Shown here piece by piece: positions 1 through 9,131 of a stretch of DNA of 64,000 nt. The position numbers and the translations under genes are program-made. Below the pieces are notes generated by a model. It was not told the origin of the DNA, made no database searches, and was given only the letters and a program-made list of their open reading frames with translations. Positions within the stretch are counted from its first letter, which is position 1; each line of letters begins with the position of its first letter. The stretch lies in NCBI RefSeq assembly GCF_900113705.1, contig NZ_FOQI01000010.1, forward strand, positions 62,001 to 126,000, written 5' to 3'. This DNA is from Collimonas sp. OK307 (GTDB lineage: Bacteria; Pseudomonadota; Gammaproteobacteria; Burkholderiales; Burkholderiaceae_D).

Positions 1-244
1 TCATGTCGGCACGAATACCGAGCGTGCGGCCGGACAGCTGGTCAACCAGTTTGAAGGTCCGCAGATCGGTATCCTGGCCGGCGCCGGCCAGCAAGGACTC
101 CAGATATTCCAGCATCGGCGGCATGACCAGTTCGTAGCCATACAAACGGAAATTATCCAGTATCAGGCGACGCAGATCTTCAATCTTGCGCGCTTCCGAC
201 GGCAAGACATCGGCAATATTTTCAGGGAGAAGCCAATTCGGCAT
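1..244 (-). CDS. hisZ: ATP phosphoribosyltransferase regulatory subunit HisZ (5' part only)
   Basis: The first 81 codons are present; the rest lies beyond the left edge. The translation starts [20 protein letters not shown] and continues through a region ([18 protein letters not shown], then [20 protein letters not shown]) typical of the class II HisRS-like fold of HisZ, including the start of motif 2. HisZ lacks aminoacylation activity and works with the short HisG in the first step of histidine synthesis. Its place after hflC matches the order in Oxalobacteraceae and Burkholderia. A terminator-like hairpin separates it from hflC, so it probably has its own promoter in the AT-rich gap. The family call is firm; length and 3' end cannot be judged. 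Confidence 0.9.
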   Translation of the reverse strand, partial: MPNWLLPENIADVLPSEARKIEDLRRLILDNFRLYGYELVMPPMLEYLESLLAGAGQDTDLRTFKLVDQLSGRTLGIRADM

Positions 245-386
245 ATTAAAAATGAATCTAGGGAAAATTACTTTTGTGAATCAATTCGGCTAAAGGCTGA
301 GGATTTGATTAATTTGATAAATTAATCAATCAATCGATTGTTTTTTTAATAAAAAAACAACACAAATATACGGCCGTCGAAAATAA
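245..386. other. AT-rich gap upstream of hisZ
   Basis: The gap is very AT-rich, with A7 and T7 runs around 340-360 and a small palindrome CAATCGATTG near 331-340. No ORF is credible here. It most likely holds the hisZ promoter, but I cannot assign -10/-35 boxes confidently. Confidence 0.4.
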
Positions 387-417
387 GGAATGGCGCCTCA
401 AGCGAGTGCGCCATTCC
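387..417 (-). terminator. Rho-independent terminator after hflC
   Basis: A perfect 10-bp inverted repeat (387-396 with 408-417, GGAATGGCGC arms) lies 30 bp past the hflC stop. Read on the minus strand it is followed by TTATTTT. This would end the hflX-hflK-hflC transcript before hisZ. Confidence 0.75.
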
Positions 418-446
418 CGGACAACTTCAGTCTTGCAGAAAAAGAC

Positions 447-1343
447 TTATTTTTTTGCGGATACCGCAGCTCCGCCGCCGGCCGGACTCCGGAAATATTT
501 AAAGAATTCCGAATTCGGATCAACCACCATCAAGTCCTGACGGGTCTTGAAGCTGGCACGATAAGCTTCGAGGCTACGATAGAACTTGTAAAACTCCGGG
601 TTCTGACCAAATGCCTGGGCATAAATCTGCGAAGCTTTGGCATCGCCCTCACCGCGCATCTTTTCTGCATCGCGATAGGCTTCCGCCAGAATCACCGTAC
701 GTTGCTTATCAGCATCGGCACGAATCTTTTCCGAATCGGCAGAACCGGTCGAACGCAATTCATTAGCTACCCGCAAACGCTCCGACTTCATGCGATCATA
801 AACCGAGGCATTGATCTGGTCGACGTAATCCACCCGTTTCAGGCGGACATCAATGATATCGACACCGATCTGCTTGGATTCATCCTGCACCTTTTGACGA
901 ATCGAATCCATCACCTTGCCGCGCTGGCCGGAAATCACTTCACGCACGGTGCGCTTGGTAATTTCATCGTTCAAAGCGGCTTTGACGATTTGCGACATGC
1001 GGTCCTGAGCACGTTTTTCATCACCGCCGAAACTGACGAAATACAATTTCGGATCGGTAATCCGCCATTTTACAAAGGCGTCGATCAGGATATTCATTTT
1101 TTCCGCAGTAATAAAACGGTCTGTATCCGGCGGATCGATAGTCAAGACCCGTTTATCCAGGAACAGCACGTTTTGAAACGGCGGCGGCAGTTTGAAATGC
1201 AAGCCAGGCTGGCTAATTACCTGCTTCACTTCACCAAAAGCGAACAAGATTGCATATTGGCGCTGGTCAACCACAAAGATGGTGGAGAGCATCAGCCACA
1301 GCGCGACGAAGACGAATATCAGCAACGAGATAAGGCGATTCAT
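447..1343 (-). CDS. hflC: HflC, SPFH/prohibitin-family subunit of the FtsH modulator complex
   Basis: 298 aa, the usual length. A single N-terminal membrane segment (about residues 4-23, LISLLIFVFVALWLML) is followed by the SPFH domain (FVVDQRQYAILFAFGEV...), a charged helical stretch (RMKSERLRVANELRSTG..., DAEKMRGEGDA) and a short hydrophilic tail. In Proteobacteria HflK and HflC form a large cage around FtsH in the inner membrane and restrain its proteolysis of membrane proteins. The start overlaps the hflK stop (TAATG), so the pair is translationally coupled. Nothing is missing relative to the family. Confidence 0.97.
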   Translation of the reverse strand: MNRLISLLIFVFVALWLMLSTIFVVDQRQYAILFAFGEVKQVISQPGLHFKLPPPFQNVLFLDKRVLTIDPPDTDRFITAEKMNILIDAFVKWRITDPKLYFVSFGGDEKRAQDRMSQIVKAALNDEITKRTVREVISGQRGKVMDSIRQKVQDESKQIGVDIIDVRLKRVDYVDQINASVYDRMKSERLRVANELRSTGSADSEKIRADADKQRTVILAEAYRDAEKMRGEGDAKASQIYAQAFGQNPEFYKFYRSLEAYRASFKTRQDLMVVDPNSEFFKYFRSPAGGGAAVSAKK

Positions 1344-2638
1344 TATCTGCCCTCCCGATCACGAGAGTCCCGGCTATCACGCGAACGATCATCCGTCTGC
1401 GGCCGCGATTCAATCGTGCTGGCGCCATCCTTCATCACTGAAGGGGCCGCACCGCTTGCTGCGCTACCTGAACCGGCACCCGGCACGGCAGCTGCCGCCG
1501 ATTGTGCAATCAGCTTATCCAATGGCAAATACAATAAATTACTCCCGCTCTTAGCATCAACCATTACTTTTGTCGTATTCGCAAAAATTTGCTGCATGGT
1601 ATCCAGATACATCCGGTCTCGCGTTACTGCAGGCGCTTTCTGGTATTCGGTCAGAACCTGTTTGAAACGCGAAGCATCACCCTCGGCGTTGGCAGTCACT
1701 CGGGCGCTGTACGCTTCCGCTTCCTGCAGCAAACGCGACGCCGCACCGCGTGCCTTTGGAATCACGTCATTGGCATAAGCCTGGCCTTCATTCTTTTGAC
1801 GCTCGCGATCCTGTCCGGCTTTTACCGCATCGTCAAACGCAGCTTGCACCTGCTCCGGCGGTTGCACGCCTTGCATCGTGACATTGGTGATTTGCACGCC
1901 GGCCTGATAGTGATCCAGAATCCGCTGCATCAACTGGCTGGTATCCAGAGCCACTTTCTCCCGGCCCTCATACAGCACGAAATCCATCTTGTTTTTACCG
2001 ACGATTTCACGAATCGAAGTTTCGGCCACCTGGCGCACGGTTTCTTCCGGATCGCGAATGTTGAAAATCCAGTCGGATGCACTCTTCAATGTGTATTGGA
2101 CGGCAAACTGGATATCGATGATGTTTTCATCATCGGTCAGCATCAGGGCTTCTTTTGGTTGCTTGTTCTTGGCATTGGCGCGATAGCCGACCTCAACCGT
2201 ACGCACCTGCGAAACGTTGACGATTTCATGGCTCTGAATCGGGTACGGCCAGCGCCAGTTGAAACCCGGGGTGGTCGAATGGCTGTACTTGCCGAAAGTC
2301 ATCACAACACCGGTCTGGCCTTCCTGGACGGTAAAGAAACCGCTGGCCAGCCACAACAGGGCCACCACGACTGCAATCGCGCCGGCGCCGACTCCGGCGC
2401 CTTTCATGCCCGGATTGAAACCGCCGCCATTTGAATCGCTACCGCCGCCGCTCTTGTTACCCAGCCAGCGTGTCAGGCGTTGATTGAAATCTTGCCAAAG
2501 CTTGTCCAGATCCGGAGGGCCGCTGTTTGGCTTTTTGCCATCGTTGTTTTGCTTGTTGTCATTTTGTGAATTCCGACCCCATTGCGGATCGTTCAACGAA
2601 AATTTCAAGCCAAGTTTTTTGAATAAGGTGCCAAGCAT
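1343..2638 (-). CDS. hflK: HflK, SPFH/prohibitin-family subunit of the FtsH modulator complex
   Basis: 431 aa from the ATG at 2638 (MLGTLFKKLGLKF...). An in-frame ATG ten codons upstream exists, but the chosen start matches the usual HflK N-terminus. The protein has a Gly/Asn/Asp-rich cytoplasmic N-terminus (PQWGRNSQNDNKQNNDGKK), a membrane segment (about residues 85-105, AIAVVVALLWLASGFF), the SPFH domain (VQEGQTGVVMTFGKY), a coiled region and a low-complexity charged tail rich in SRD repeats. It partners HflC, whose start overlaps its stop by one base. It lies 83 bp downstream of hflX, within the conserved hfq-hflX-hflK-hflC cluster. Confidence 0.97.
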   Translation of the reverse strand: MLGTLFKKLGLKFSLNDPQWGRNSQNDNKQNNDGKKPNSGPPDLDKLWQDFNQRLTRWLGNKSGGGSDSNGGGFNPGMKGAGVGAGAIAVVVALLWLASGFFTVQEGQTGVVMTFGKYSHSTTPGFNWRWPYPIQSHEIVNVSQVRTVEVGYRANAKNKQPKEALMLTDDENIIDIQFAVQYTLKSASDWIFNIRDPEETVRQVAETSIREIVGKNKMDFVLYEGREKVALDTSQLMQRILDHYQAGVQITNVTMQGVQPPEQVQAAFDDAVKAGQDRERQKNEGQAYANDVIPKARGAASRLLQEAEAYSARVTANAEGDASRFKQVLTEYQKAPAVTRDRMYLDTMQQIFANTTKVMVDAKSGSNLLYLPLDKLIAQSAAAAVPGAGSGSAASGAAPSVMKDGASTIESRPQTDDRSRDSRDSRDREGR

Positions 2639-2721
2639 TCGATCGTTATCTTTAAGTAAATAAAACAAATAGGTTGGAATGCTCGTTAGAGGCGTTTACT
2701 TTTATTTAATTTAGAACGGTT

Positions 2722-3840
2722 TTACACCTGCTGTGTGCTTTCGATGGCTGGCAGTGAATATGCCGTTGCCACCGGATTGCCGGTTACGAATTCGGTAATA
2801 GCCTGCCGCAACAAATCCAGACCCTGGCCCTTTTGCGCGCTAACAAAAACTCGCTGAATTTTATCATACTCATCACGTTCTACCCCCGGCTCCAGTTCTG
2901 CAACGTCGATCTTGTTCCACACCAGAATCTGGGGAATATGATCGGCGCCGATTTCTTTCAGCACCAGGTTCACCTGTTCGATTTGCTCCATACGCGCCGG
3001 ACTTGCTGCATCCACCACGTGTAGCAACAAATCGGCATGGATGGTTTCTTCCAGTGTCGCCCTGAATGCAGCAACCAGTTGATGCGGTAATTCGCGAATG
3101 AATCCGACCGTATCGGAAATCACCACACTGCCCGCCTCGCCCAGATAAACCCTTCTGGAAGTGGTGTCCAGTGTTGCAAACAACTGGTCCGCTGCATATA
3201 CACCGGCTTTCGCCAGCGCGTTGAACAAGGTTGATTTGCCGGCATTGGTGTAGCCCACCAGCGAAATCGAAATAGTCGCACTGCGCCCGCGTGCGCGCCG
3301 TTGCGTTGCATGTTGCCGATGTAGCTTGTCCAGCCGGGCGCGCAAGGCTTTGACCCGATCGCCTAACAAACGACGGTCGGTTTCAAGCTGGGTTTCACCA
3401 GGACCACGCAAACCGATACCGCCCTTTTGCCGTTCCAGGTGAGTCCAGCCGCGTATCAGCCGCGTTGCCAGATGTTGCAACTGCGCAAGCTCCACCTGCA
3501 CTTTACCCTCATGGCTTTTGGCTCTTTGGGCAAAGATGTCGAGTATGAGGCTGGTGCGATCCAGAACCCTGACTTTTAGAACGCGTTCAAGATTGCGTTG
3601 CTGAGCCGGTGACAAGGCATGATTGAAAATGACGATTTCAAGCTCATCATCAAACACGGCGTCGGCTATTTCCTGTGCTTTGCCGGAACCGACAAACAAG
3701 GCGGCGTCCGGGCTGCTGCGCTTGCCGGTAATGGTGGCAAGCGGAACCGCGCCGGCTGACTTGGCCAGCAATGACAGCTCTTCGAGACTTGCGGCAAAGT
3801 CACCTTTGCCGAAGTCCACTCCGACTAGCGCTGCGCGCAT
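2722..3840 (-). CDS. hflX: GTPase HflX (ribosome-splitting GTPase)
   Basis: 372 aa. An N-terminal nucleotide-binding-like domain and a coiled linker precede a Gly-rich segment (GGIGLRGPGETQLETDRR, about 140-157) that is diagnostic for HflX. The GTPase domain follows, with G1 GYTNAGKS (196-203), G3 DTVG (near 241) and G4 NKID (near 310). HflX binds the 50S subunit and splits stalled ribosomes, for example after heat shock. The C-terminal region is short and lacks the extra tail of E. coli HflX (426 aa), as in many betaproteobacteria. It lies between hfq and hflK and is probably cotranscribed with both. Confidence 0.96.
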   Translation of the reverse strand: MRAALVGVDFGKGDFAASLEELSLLAKSAGAVPLATITGKRSSPDAALFVGSGKAQEIADAVFDDELEIVIFNHALSPAQQRNLERVLKVRVLDRTSLILDIFAQRAKSHEGKVQVELAQLQHLATRLIRGWTHLERQKGGIGLRGPGETQLETDRRLLGDRVKALRARLDKLHRQHATQRRARGRSATISISLVGYTNAGKSTLFNALAKAGVYAADQLFATLDTTSRRVYLGEAGSVVISDTVGFIRELPHQLVAAFRATLEETIHADLLLHVVDAASPARMEQIEQVNLVLKEIGADHIPQILVWNKIDVAELEPGVERDEYDKIQRVFVSAQKGQGLDLLRQAITEFVTGNPVATAYSLPAIESTQQV

Positions 3841-3878
3841 GGGTTCATTCGTGTAGTAGCTGCGGCCCTTGCCGATAG

Positions 3879-3916
3879 CAAATAGTTATTCTGCTTCAAA
3901 TAGTTATTCTGCTTCA
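3879..3916. repeat. 18-bp perfect tandem duplication at the hfq stop codon
   Basis: Positions 3879-3896 and 3897-3914 are identical (CAAATAGTTATTCTGCTT), and the next two bases continue the repeat. On the minus strand the unit contains the last hfq codons (Glu-Ala-Glu) and the TAA stop, so the end of hfq is copied once more just downstream, before hflX. The duplication does not alter the Hfq protein. Confidence 0.95.
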
Positions 3917-4140
3917 GATTCAAGATTCAGATTGACAGCACGTGCCGGAACTACGGTTGAGATGGCGTGTTTGTATACCATTTGGGTAACGGTATTACGC
4001 AATAAAACTACGTATTGATCAAAGGATTCGATATGGCCTTGCAGCTTGATGCCGTTGACCAAATAGATGGAAACCGGGACGTGCTCTTTACGCAAGGCGT
4101 TCAAAAACGGGTCTTGTAACAATTGCCCTTTATTACTCAT
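3904..4140 (-). CDS. hfq: RNA chaperone Hfq
   Basis: 78 aa. The Sm1 core ([20 protein letters not shown], about 20-39) and the Sm2 motif ([10 protein letters not shown], about 56-65) are intact, including the KH pair of the proximal RNA-binding pore. The C-terminal tail is short (about 12 residues ending ESEAE) and acidic, typical for betaproteobacteria and unlike the long E. coli tail. Hfq forms hexamers that pair sRNAs with mRNAs. It starts the hfq-hflX-hflK-hflC cluster. Its stop codon sits in an 18-bp tandem duplication. Confidence 0.98.
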   Translation of the reverse strand: MSNKGQLLQDPFLNALRKEHVPVSIYLVNGIKLQGHIESFDQYVVLLRNTVTQMVYKHAISTVVPARAVNLNLESEAE

Positions 4141-4285
4141 GGCTACTCCACTGTGTTGTTGTGATTAGAAGTCAAATGCAAATTAAATATAGAACCAATA
4201 TGATTCTAGCGAATGACTCGGTGGGTGTTTTACGAATGTAAACGATTTTCGGATTTACTGCTCAGAAAAAAGTGTTTTTAAAAGA

Positions 4286-5632
4286 TTATTTTTCCTGGCG
4301 CGCGTAAGGGTTCCGACTGGATCTGAACTCGATGCGTAATGGAGTCCCAACCAGCGAAAAAGTTTCTCGAAAATGTTTTTCCAGATAACGCTTATAGTTA
4401 TCTTCGATCGATTCCAGGGCATTGCCATGGATGACCACGATAGGTGGATTCATGCCGCCCTGGTGGGCATAGCGCAGCTTCGGACGGATAGAGCCCTTGC
4501 GACGAGGTTGCTGATGCTCTACTGCCTCGATCAAGGCGCGCGTGAGCTTCGGCGTAGTCAGGTTGGACATGGCCGCTGCATAGGCGGAATCGATCGATTT
4601 CATCAAAGGCGTGATGCCGGTTGATTTCAGCGCAGAAATAAAATGGAATTTCGCAAATGAAAGAAAATTCAATTTACGATCCATATCCATCTTGATTTCA
4701 TCACGGCGATCGCTGGTCAGGCCATCCCACTTATTAACGCCGACCACCAATGCACGCCCTGTCTCCAGCACGAAGCCGGCGATGTGGGCATCCTGCTCGG
4801 AAATGTCCTGCTGCGCATCGAGCAACAGCAAAACTACGTTGGCTTCCGAAATGGATTGCAAGGTCTTGACCACGGAAAATTTTTCGATAGCTTCGAAAAC
4901 CTTGCCGCGGCGCCGGATACCGGCAGTATCGATCAACGTATATTTCTTGCCGTCGCGTTCGAACGGAATTTCAATCGAGTCGCGCGTGGTGCCGGGCATG
5001 TCGAACGCAATCACGCGCTCTTCACCCAGCAAGGTATTCACCAACGTGGATTTACCGACGTTCGGGCGACCGACGATAGCGATCTTGATGCCGCGATCTT
5101 CTTTGCCCTCTGGCTCGTCGACTTCCGGCGGCCGCTGTGCGAACGCCAGATCCAGCGACTCTTCCACCAGATCGGTGACGCCGTCGCCGTGGGCAGCCGA
5201 AATGACGTACGGGTCACCCATGCCGAGCTCATAGAATTCGGCGGTGACCGAGGTGTATTTCATGCCCTCGGATTTATTCACCACCAGCATTACGGAGCGG
5301 CCGGATTTGCGCAAAAAATCGGTGATGGTCTTGTCGTGCGGCGTCAAACCTTGACGGCCGTCGACGATAAAGATCACCACATCGGCTTCAGCTACCGCCT
5401 GCTTGGTCTGCTTAGCCATCTCGTGCATGATGCCGTCTTTGGCAACCGGCTCGAAACCACCAGTATCGATCACCAGGAACGGGCGTTCGCCGACCCGCCC
5501 TTCGCCATAATGGCGATCGCGAGTCAAGCCGGGCAAATCGGCGACCAACGCGTCACGGGAACGCGTCAGACGATTGAATAACGTCGATTTGCCGACATTG
5601 GGACGTCCTACAAGTGCAATTACTGGCTTCAT
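4286..5632 (-). CDS. der: Ribosome biogenesis GTPase Der (EngA)
   Basis: 448 aa with two tandem GTPase domains, each with a GRPNVGKS P-loop (residues 9-16 and about 188-195), followed by a C-terminal KH-like domain (about 360-440, [14 protein letters not shown]...). Der binds the 50S subunit and is essential for its late assembly. Both P-loops, both DTxG switches (DTGGF, DTAGI) and the NKxD motifs (NKSE variant in domain 1, NKWD in domain 2) are visible. It lies between bamB and hfq as in related genomes. The 28 bp directly before its ATG are a two-copy 14-bp repeat, which leaves no clear Shine-Dalgarno site. Confidence 0.97.
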   Translation of the reverse strand: MKPVIALVGRPNVGKSTLFNRLTRSRDALVADLPGLTRDRHYGEGRVGERPFLVIDTGGFEPVAKDGIMHEMAKQTKQAVAEADVVIFIVDGRQGLTPHDKTITDFLRKSGRSVMLVVNKSEGMKYTSVTAEFYELGMGDPYVISAAHGDGVTDLVEESLDLAFAQRPPEVDEPEGKEDRGIKIAIVGRPNVGKSTLVNTLLGEERVIAFDMPGTTRDSIEIPFERDGKKYTLIDTAGIRRRGKVFEAIEKFSVVKTLQSISEANVVLLLLDAQQDISEQDAHIAGFVLETGRALVVGVNKWDGLTSDRRDEIKMDMDRKLNFLSFAKFHFISALKSTGITPLMKSIDSAYAAAMSNLTTPKLTRALIEAVEHQQPRRKGSIRPKLRYAHQGGMNPPIVVIHGNALESIEDNYKRYLEKHFRETFSLVGTPLRIEFRSSRNPYARQEK

Positions 5633-5660
5633 TAAGTTGTTTTCACTAAGTTATTTTCAC
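5633..5660. repeat. 14-bp tandem repeat directly upstream of der
   Basis: TAAGTTGTTTTCAC (5633-5646) is followed directly by TAAGTTATTTTCAC (5647-5660), one mismatch in 14, and then by TAAGAACTTA. The array abuts the der ATG and occupies the place of the ribosome binding site. Confidence 0.9.
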
Positions 5661-5689
5661 TAAGAACTTATTTATGATCTTACTGCGCG

Positions 5690-5800
5690 GGCGTGATTTG
5701 GCGTTAAACGGTGCTCGAAATCCTCATGTACCGAAGTACATTCCGGTTTCTCCGCGCCGTTTATCACCTACTGATCCCAGGTCAGCGCAGTTTGCTGAGG
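5690..5800. repeat. Candidate dispersed intergenic element with imperfect hairpin
   Basis: The bamB-der gap contains a structured stretch centred on ATGTAC-CGAA-GTACAT (about 5727-5742). It is flanked by longer imperfect arms (GTGCTCGAAATCCTC on the left, TCCGGTTTCTCCGCGC on the right) that still mostly pair. It resembles a palindromic sequence I recall from intergenic regions of several Burkholderiales, but this is from memory. A 65-codon plus-strand ORF across it is not credible as a gene. Confidence 0.5.
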
Positions 5801-5828
5801 CTACAGATCCTAAACAGGTTCCAAACCA

Positions 5829-6980
5829 TTACTCGGAAGTAACAGCAATTAGTGTTCCGGATTTTGTTTGAAAAATCACATTAGAGCCTGCCACCACCGG
5901 ATTTGGCAGAACCGGGCTGCTATCTGCACGAATACGTGCTTTCAGTGCGCCGTCGTCACGTGACAAGAAGTGAATATAACCTTCAAAATCACCCACGACT
6001 ACCGTATTGCCTAATACTACCGGAGTAGTCAGCACACGGTTGGCGAGCTGTTTGTTTTGCCATACTACCGCACCGCTGTCCACGGTGAACGCCGATACGG
6101 CGCCATGCTCGTCGGCGGCATACACGTTCTTGCCATCACTACCGACGCCAACACCGCTGGAGAACGGCTTGACCCAGTGCGCGGTGCCGCTGCCGGCATC
6201 AAAGCAGCCAACCCGGCCCTGGTAGGCAACAGCGCAGACGTCACGTCCGACAATCACCGGCGTGCCGGAAGCATCGGCAATCCGCTCCAGCTCTGTGGTG
6301 CCGCGTGGATCGCCAATTGCCATCTCCCACCATGGACCACCGTTAGTCAGGTTCAACGCTGACAGACGGCCGCCCGGCAAGGACAGGAAAGTTGCTTGAG
6401 GCACAACCAGGATACCCGGCGCCGAACGCAAAGTCAGTGTCGGCAAGGTACGCAGCACGGCCCAGCGACGTTCACCGGTTGCCACATCATAAGCGGCAAC
6501 CCGATTATCCTGGCTGCGTACGATAACCAAGCCCTGGCCGACCGCCGGAGCGGACAATATCTCGCTGGAAGCTTGTGCCTGCCACAGTTTTTTGCCCTGG
6601 GCGTCAAACGCCAGTACGACACCTTTTTCGCCCGCCACCGCAACTGTAGTGCCGTCGCTGCCGGCGCCGCCGGTCAGATTCATGCCGGCCTTGATGCTCC
6701 AGGCAACCTTGCCGGTGGCGGCATCGATACGCGTAACAGTACCGTCGGCCGCCGCTGCGTAGACGCTATCGCCGGCAACAACAGGCGAGAAAGTGAAGAT
6801 GGAGGCTTTGCCTATCGACTGGGTCCAGGCGGTGTGTACTTTGAGGCTTTGCGTAAACTCGACCAAAGGCGCCGGCGGATTACTCGGTTTCTTACCACTG
6901 AACAGGGAACAGCCGCCCAATACCAACAAGGCGCCAGCATAAACAACCGCAGTAACCGCTCGCATAGTCTTCACACGCAT
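5829..6980 (-). CDS. bamB: Outer-membrane assembly lipoprotein BamB
   Basis: 383 aa. The signal peptide ends in a lipobox (VLGGC, lipidated Cys24). The rest is a PQQ-type eight-bladed beta-propeller with repeated blades such as AAADGTVTRIDAATGKVAWS and AADEHGAVSAFTVDSGAVVW. BamB sits on the periplasmic face of the outer membrane as part of the BAM complex that inserts beta-barrel proteins. The ATG at 6980 is preceded by AAAGGAAG at good distance. It follows yfgM by 21 bp and precedes der, the conserved hisS-yfgM-bamB-der order. Confidence 0.95.
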   Translation of the reverse strand: MRVKTMRAVTAVVYAGALLVLGGCSLFSGKKPSNPPAPLVEFTQSLKVHTAWTQSIGKASIFTFSPVVAGDSVYAAAADGTVTRIDAATGKVAWSIKAGMNLTGGAGSDGTTVAVAGEKGVVLAFDAQGKKLWQAQASSEILSAPAVGQGLVIVRSQDNRVAAYDVATGERRWAVLRTLPTLTLRSAPGILVVPQATFLSLPGGRLSALNLTNGGPWWEMAIGDPRGTTELERIADASGTPVIVGRDVCAVAYQGRVGCFDAGSGTAHWVKPFSSGVGVGSDGKNVYAADEHGAVSAFTVDSGAVVWQNKQLANRVLTTPVVLGNTVVVGDFEGYIHFLSRDDGALKARIRADSSPVLPNPVVAGSNVIFQTKSGTLIAVTSE

Positions 6981-7001
6981 ATTCTTCCTTTTTCCGAATT
7001 A

Positions 7002-7652
7002 TCAGGCGGCAGCTTTGGCGGGAGCTCCGCCAATCGCATCAAGTTTCAATTGAATCAATTCCTTGCCAGGATTCTTGCTGCCCATCTTATCCAAAGCCAA
7101 TTGGTAAGCGGCGCGCGCTTCGTCCAGCTTGTTCTGGGCTACCAGGATGTCACCCTTGCGATCAGCTGCAGCGCTGGCGAAAGGCGCCGGCAGATCTGCC
7201 GCCAGTACTTTCAAGCCATCGTCATAAGCCTTCTGGTCCAACAGGATGCCGGCCAAACGGATTCTGGCCAGCGCCTTGTAGTCTTCGCTGCGGCCATGAT
7301 CGACCACCCACTGCAACTGATCTTTCGCTGTGTTCAGATCGTTTGCATCGAAAGCGACTTTGGCCGCCGACAGCGCAGCCATGCCGGCATAGGCGGTACG
7401 CCCGAATTTCTGCTCAATGTCGGTAGCGGCGCGCTGTACCTTGGCATTGTCTTTACTCGCCACGGCCTTTTGCTGCTCGTCGTAAAGCTGCGACGCCTGC
7501 AATGACTGGCTACGCTGGTAGTAATTCCAACCAGACCAGCCGGCGTAAGCGCCCAGGGCGATAATCACCACCCAGGTCGTCAAATTGCCGTATTTATTCC
7601 ACCAATCCTTAAGCGTTGCCAGTTGTTCCTGTTCGTCGAGATCGAATGCCAT
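7002..7652 (-). CDS. yfgM: YfgM-like TPR protein (ancillary SecYEG translocon subunit)
   Basis: 216 aa. A short cytoplasmic N-terminus (MAFDLDEQEQLATLKDWW) and one membrane segment (about 28-46, WVVIIALGAYAGWSGW) are followed by a periplasmic TPR-like helical domain. In E. coli YfgM associates with PpiD and the SecYEG translocon and helps periplasmic chaperoning. The gene lies between hisS and bamB as in most Proteobacteria. The start has little Shine-Dalgarno signal, and a 12-bp repeat array fills the gap upstream, so expression may rest on coupling to hisS. Confidence 0.88.
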   Translation of the reverse strand: MAFDLDEQEQLATLKDWWNKYGNLTTWVVIIALGAYAGWSGWNYYQRSQSLQASQLYDEQQKAVASKDNAKVQRAATDIEQKFGRTAYAGMAALSAAKVAFDANDLNTAKDQLQWVVDHGRSEDYKALARIRLAGILLDQKAYDDGLKVLAADLPAPFASAAADRKGDILVAQNKLDEARAAYQLALDKMGSKNPGKELIQLKLDAIGGAPAKAAA

Positions 7653-7668
7653 ATGATTTTAGTTTTTA

Positions 7669-7740
7669 GTGATGAAGGTAGTGGTAATTTCGGTGATGAA
7701 ATCAGTGCTGCAATTAGTGGTGCCTTTAGTGATGATAATG
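7669..7740. repeat. Six-unit 12-bp tandem array straddling the hisS stop codon
   Basis: Read on the minus strand, six consecutive 12-mers run from 7740 to 7669: CATTATCATCAC, then TAAAGGCACCAC, TAATTGCAGCAC, TGATTTCATCAC, CGAAATTACCAC and TACCTTCATCAC. All end in CAC and four begin with T, so the 4-codon period is clear. The first unit encodes the last HYHH residues of HisRS. The TAA that opens the second unit is the hisS stop, so the array continues past the coding region. Confidence 0.85.
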
Positions 7741-9111
7741 AACGTGTTCATGATCGCCATGGTCATGATCATGGTCGCCGCCGGCGCCGACGATCTGATC
7801 AACCAGATAATCGCTGACAGCATCGAAAGGTACGACACTTTGATTGCCGGCACTAGCTTTTTCACCATCGCTGTCGCCTTCGGCGCGCATCGTCTTGACG
7901 GTAGCGGTATGGTTAGCCACTTCGTCTTCACCGATGATGATGGCGTAGGCGGCGCCGCTGGCGTCCGCGCGCTTCATCTGCGACTTGAAGCTGCCACTGG
8001 CATTGGACGAGGCGCAATGTAGCACAACATCCAGCCCGGCATTACGCAAACGTTCAGCCAGCACGAACGATTGCAGCTGCGCCGCCTCGCCCTGGTGCAC
8101 CAGATAGACATCGCATTCGTTACGCACGGCTTGTTCGCCATTGGCGCGCATCAATTCCAGTAAACGCTCGATGCCCATCGCAAAACCGCAGGCCGGCGTC
8201 GGCTTGCCGCCAAACATTTCCACCAGCGGATCATAACGACCGCCGCCGCACACCGTACCTTGCGAACCGAGTTGATCGGTGACCCATTCGAACACGGTGC
8301 GGTTGTAGTAATCCATGCCGCGTACCAGCCGTGGATTGATGGTGAAAGGAATGTTGTTGTGGTTCAGGATTTTCTGCACACCCTCGAAATGGGCGCGCGA
8401 CTCTTCACCCAGGTAGTCGAGCAATTGCGGCGCACCGTTGACCATTTCCTGCATGGCCGGATTCTTGGTATCCAGAATACGCAAGGGATTGCTATGCAAA
8501 CGCCGTTGCGCATCAGCATCCAGCGAAGCCTGATGCTGTTCAAAATAAGCGATCAGGTCGGCGCGGTGACGGTTGCGTTCCTCGGCATCGCCGATCGAAT
8601 TCAATTGCAGCTTCACGTCCTGCAAGCCGAGATCGTCCCACAGCCGCTGACACAGCATGATCAACTCGGCATCGATATCGGGGCCGGTAAAGCCGATGGC
8701 TTCGGCGCCAACCTGATGAAACTGCCGGTAACGGCCGCGTTGCGGGCGCTCATGGCGGAACATCGGACCGCTGTACCAGAGCCGCTTGGGGCCGTCGTAA
8801 GTCAGATTGTGTTCAATCGCGGCGCGTACCACGCCGGCCGTGCTTTCGGGGCGCAAGGTCAGGTTGTCGCCGTTCATCGAATCGGTGAACGAATACATTT
8901 CCTTTTCGACGATATCGGTCACTGCGCCGAGGCCACGCGCAAACAAGGCGGTGGACTCGACGATAGGCGTACTGATTTTTTGAAAGCCGTAGCTCTTCAG
9001 CACCGACTGTACCGTGTTCTCAAACAATTCCCACAAGGCCGCATCGGCCGGCAGGATATCGTTCATTCCTTTTACGCCGACGATCTTGTCGGCTTTCTTA
9101 TTTTCAGACAT
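7726..9111 (-). CDS. hisS: Histidyl-tRNA synthetase with a His-rich C-terminal tail
   Basis: 461 aa class II synthetase. Motif 2 ([20 protein letters not shown]), the histidine-specific motifs ([15 protein letters not shown] and [11 protein letters not shown]), motif 3 ([12 protein letters not shown]) and the anticodon-binding C-terminal domain are all present. It charges tRNA-His. The protein is longer than E. coli HisRS (424 aa). The excess is partly a tail [18 protein letters not shown] with eight histidines, which could bind metal; this tail is encoded by imperfect 12-bp repeats that continue beyond the stop. It lies between ispG and yfgM. Core function is certain; the tail's role is unknown. 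Confidence 0.96.
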   Translation of the reverse strand: MSENKKADKIVGVKGMNDILPADAALWELFENTVQSVLKSYGFQKISTPIVESTALFARGLGAVTDIVEKEMYSFTDSMNGDNLTLRPESTAGVVRAAIEHNLTYDGPKRLWYSGPMFRHERPQRGRYRQFHQVGAEAIGFTGPDIDAELIMLCQRLWDDLGLQDVKLQLNSIGDAEERNRHRADLIAYFEQHQASLDADAQRRLHSNPLRILDTKNPAMQEMVNGAPQLLDYLGEESRAHFEGVQKILNHNNIPFTINPRLVRGMDYYNRTVFEWVTDQLGSQGTVCGGGRYDPLVEMFGGKPTPACGFAMGIERLLELMRANGEQAVRNECDVYLVHQGEAAQLQSFVLAERLRNAGLDVVLHCASSNASGSFKSQMKRADASGAAYAIIIGEDEVANHTATVKTMRAEGDSDGEKASAGNQSVVPFDAVSDYLVDQIVGAGGDHDHDHGDHEHVHYHH

Positions 9112-9131
9112 TCTTTTTCAATTCACCAATA

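Noticed and set aside
390-1778. 462-codon plus-strand ORF opposite hflC and hflK
   Set aside because: It is antisense to two certain genes, has a composition typical of a shadow frame and no recognisable domain.
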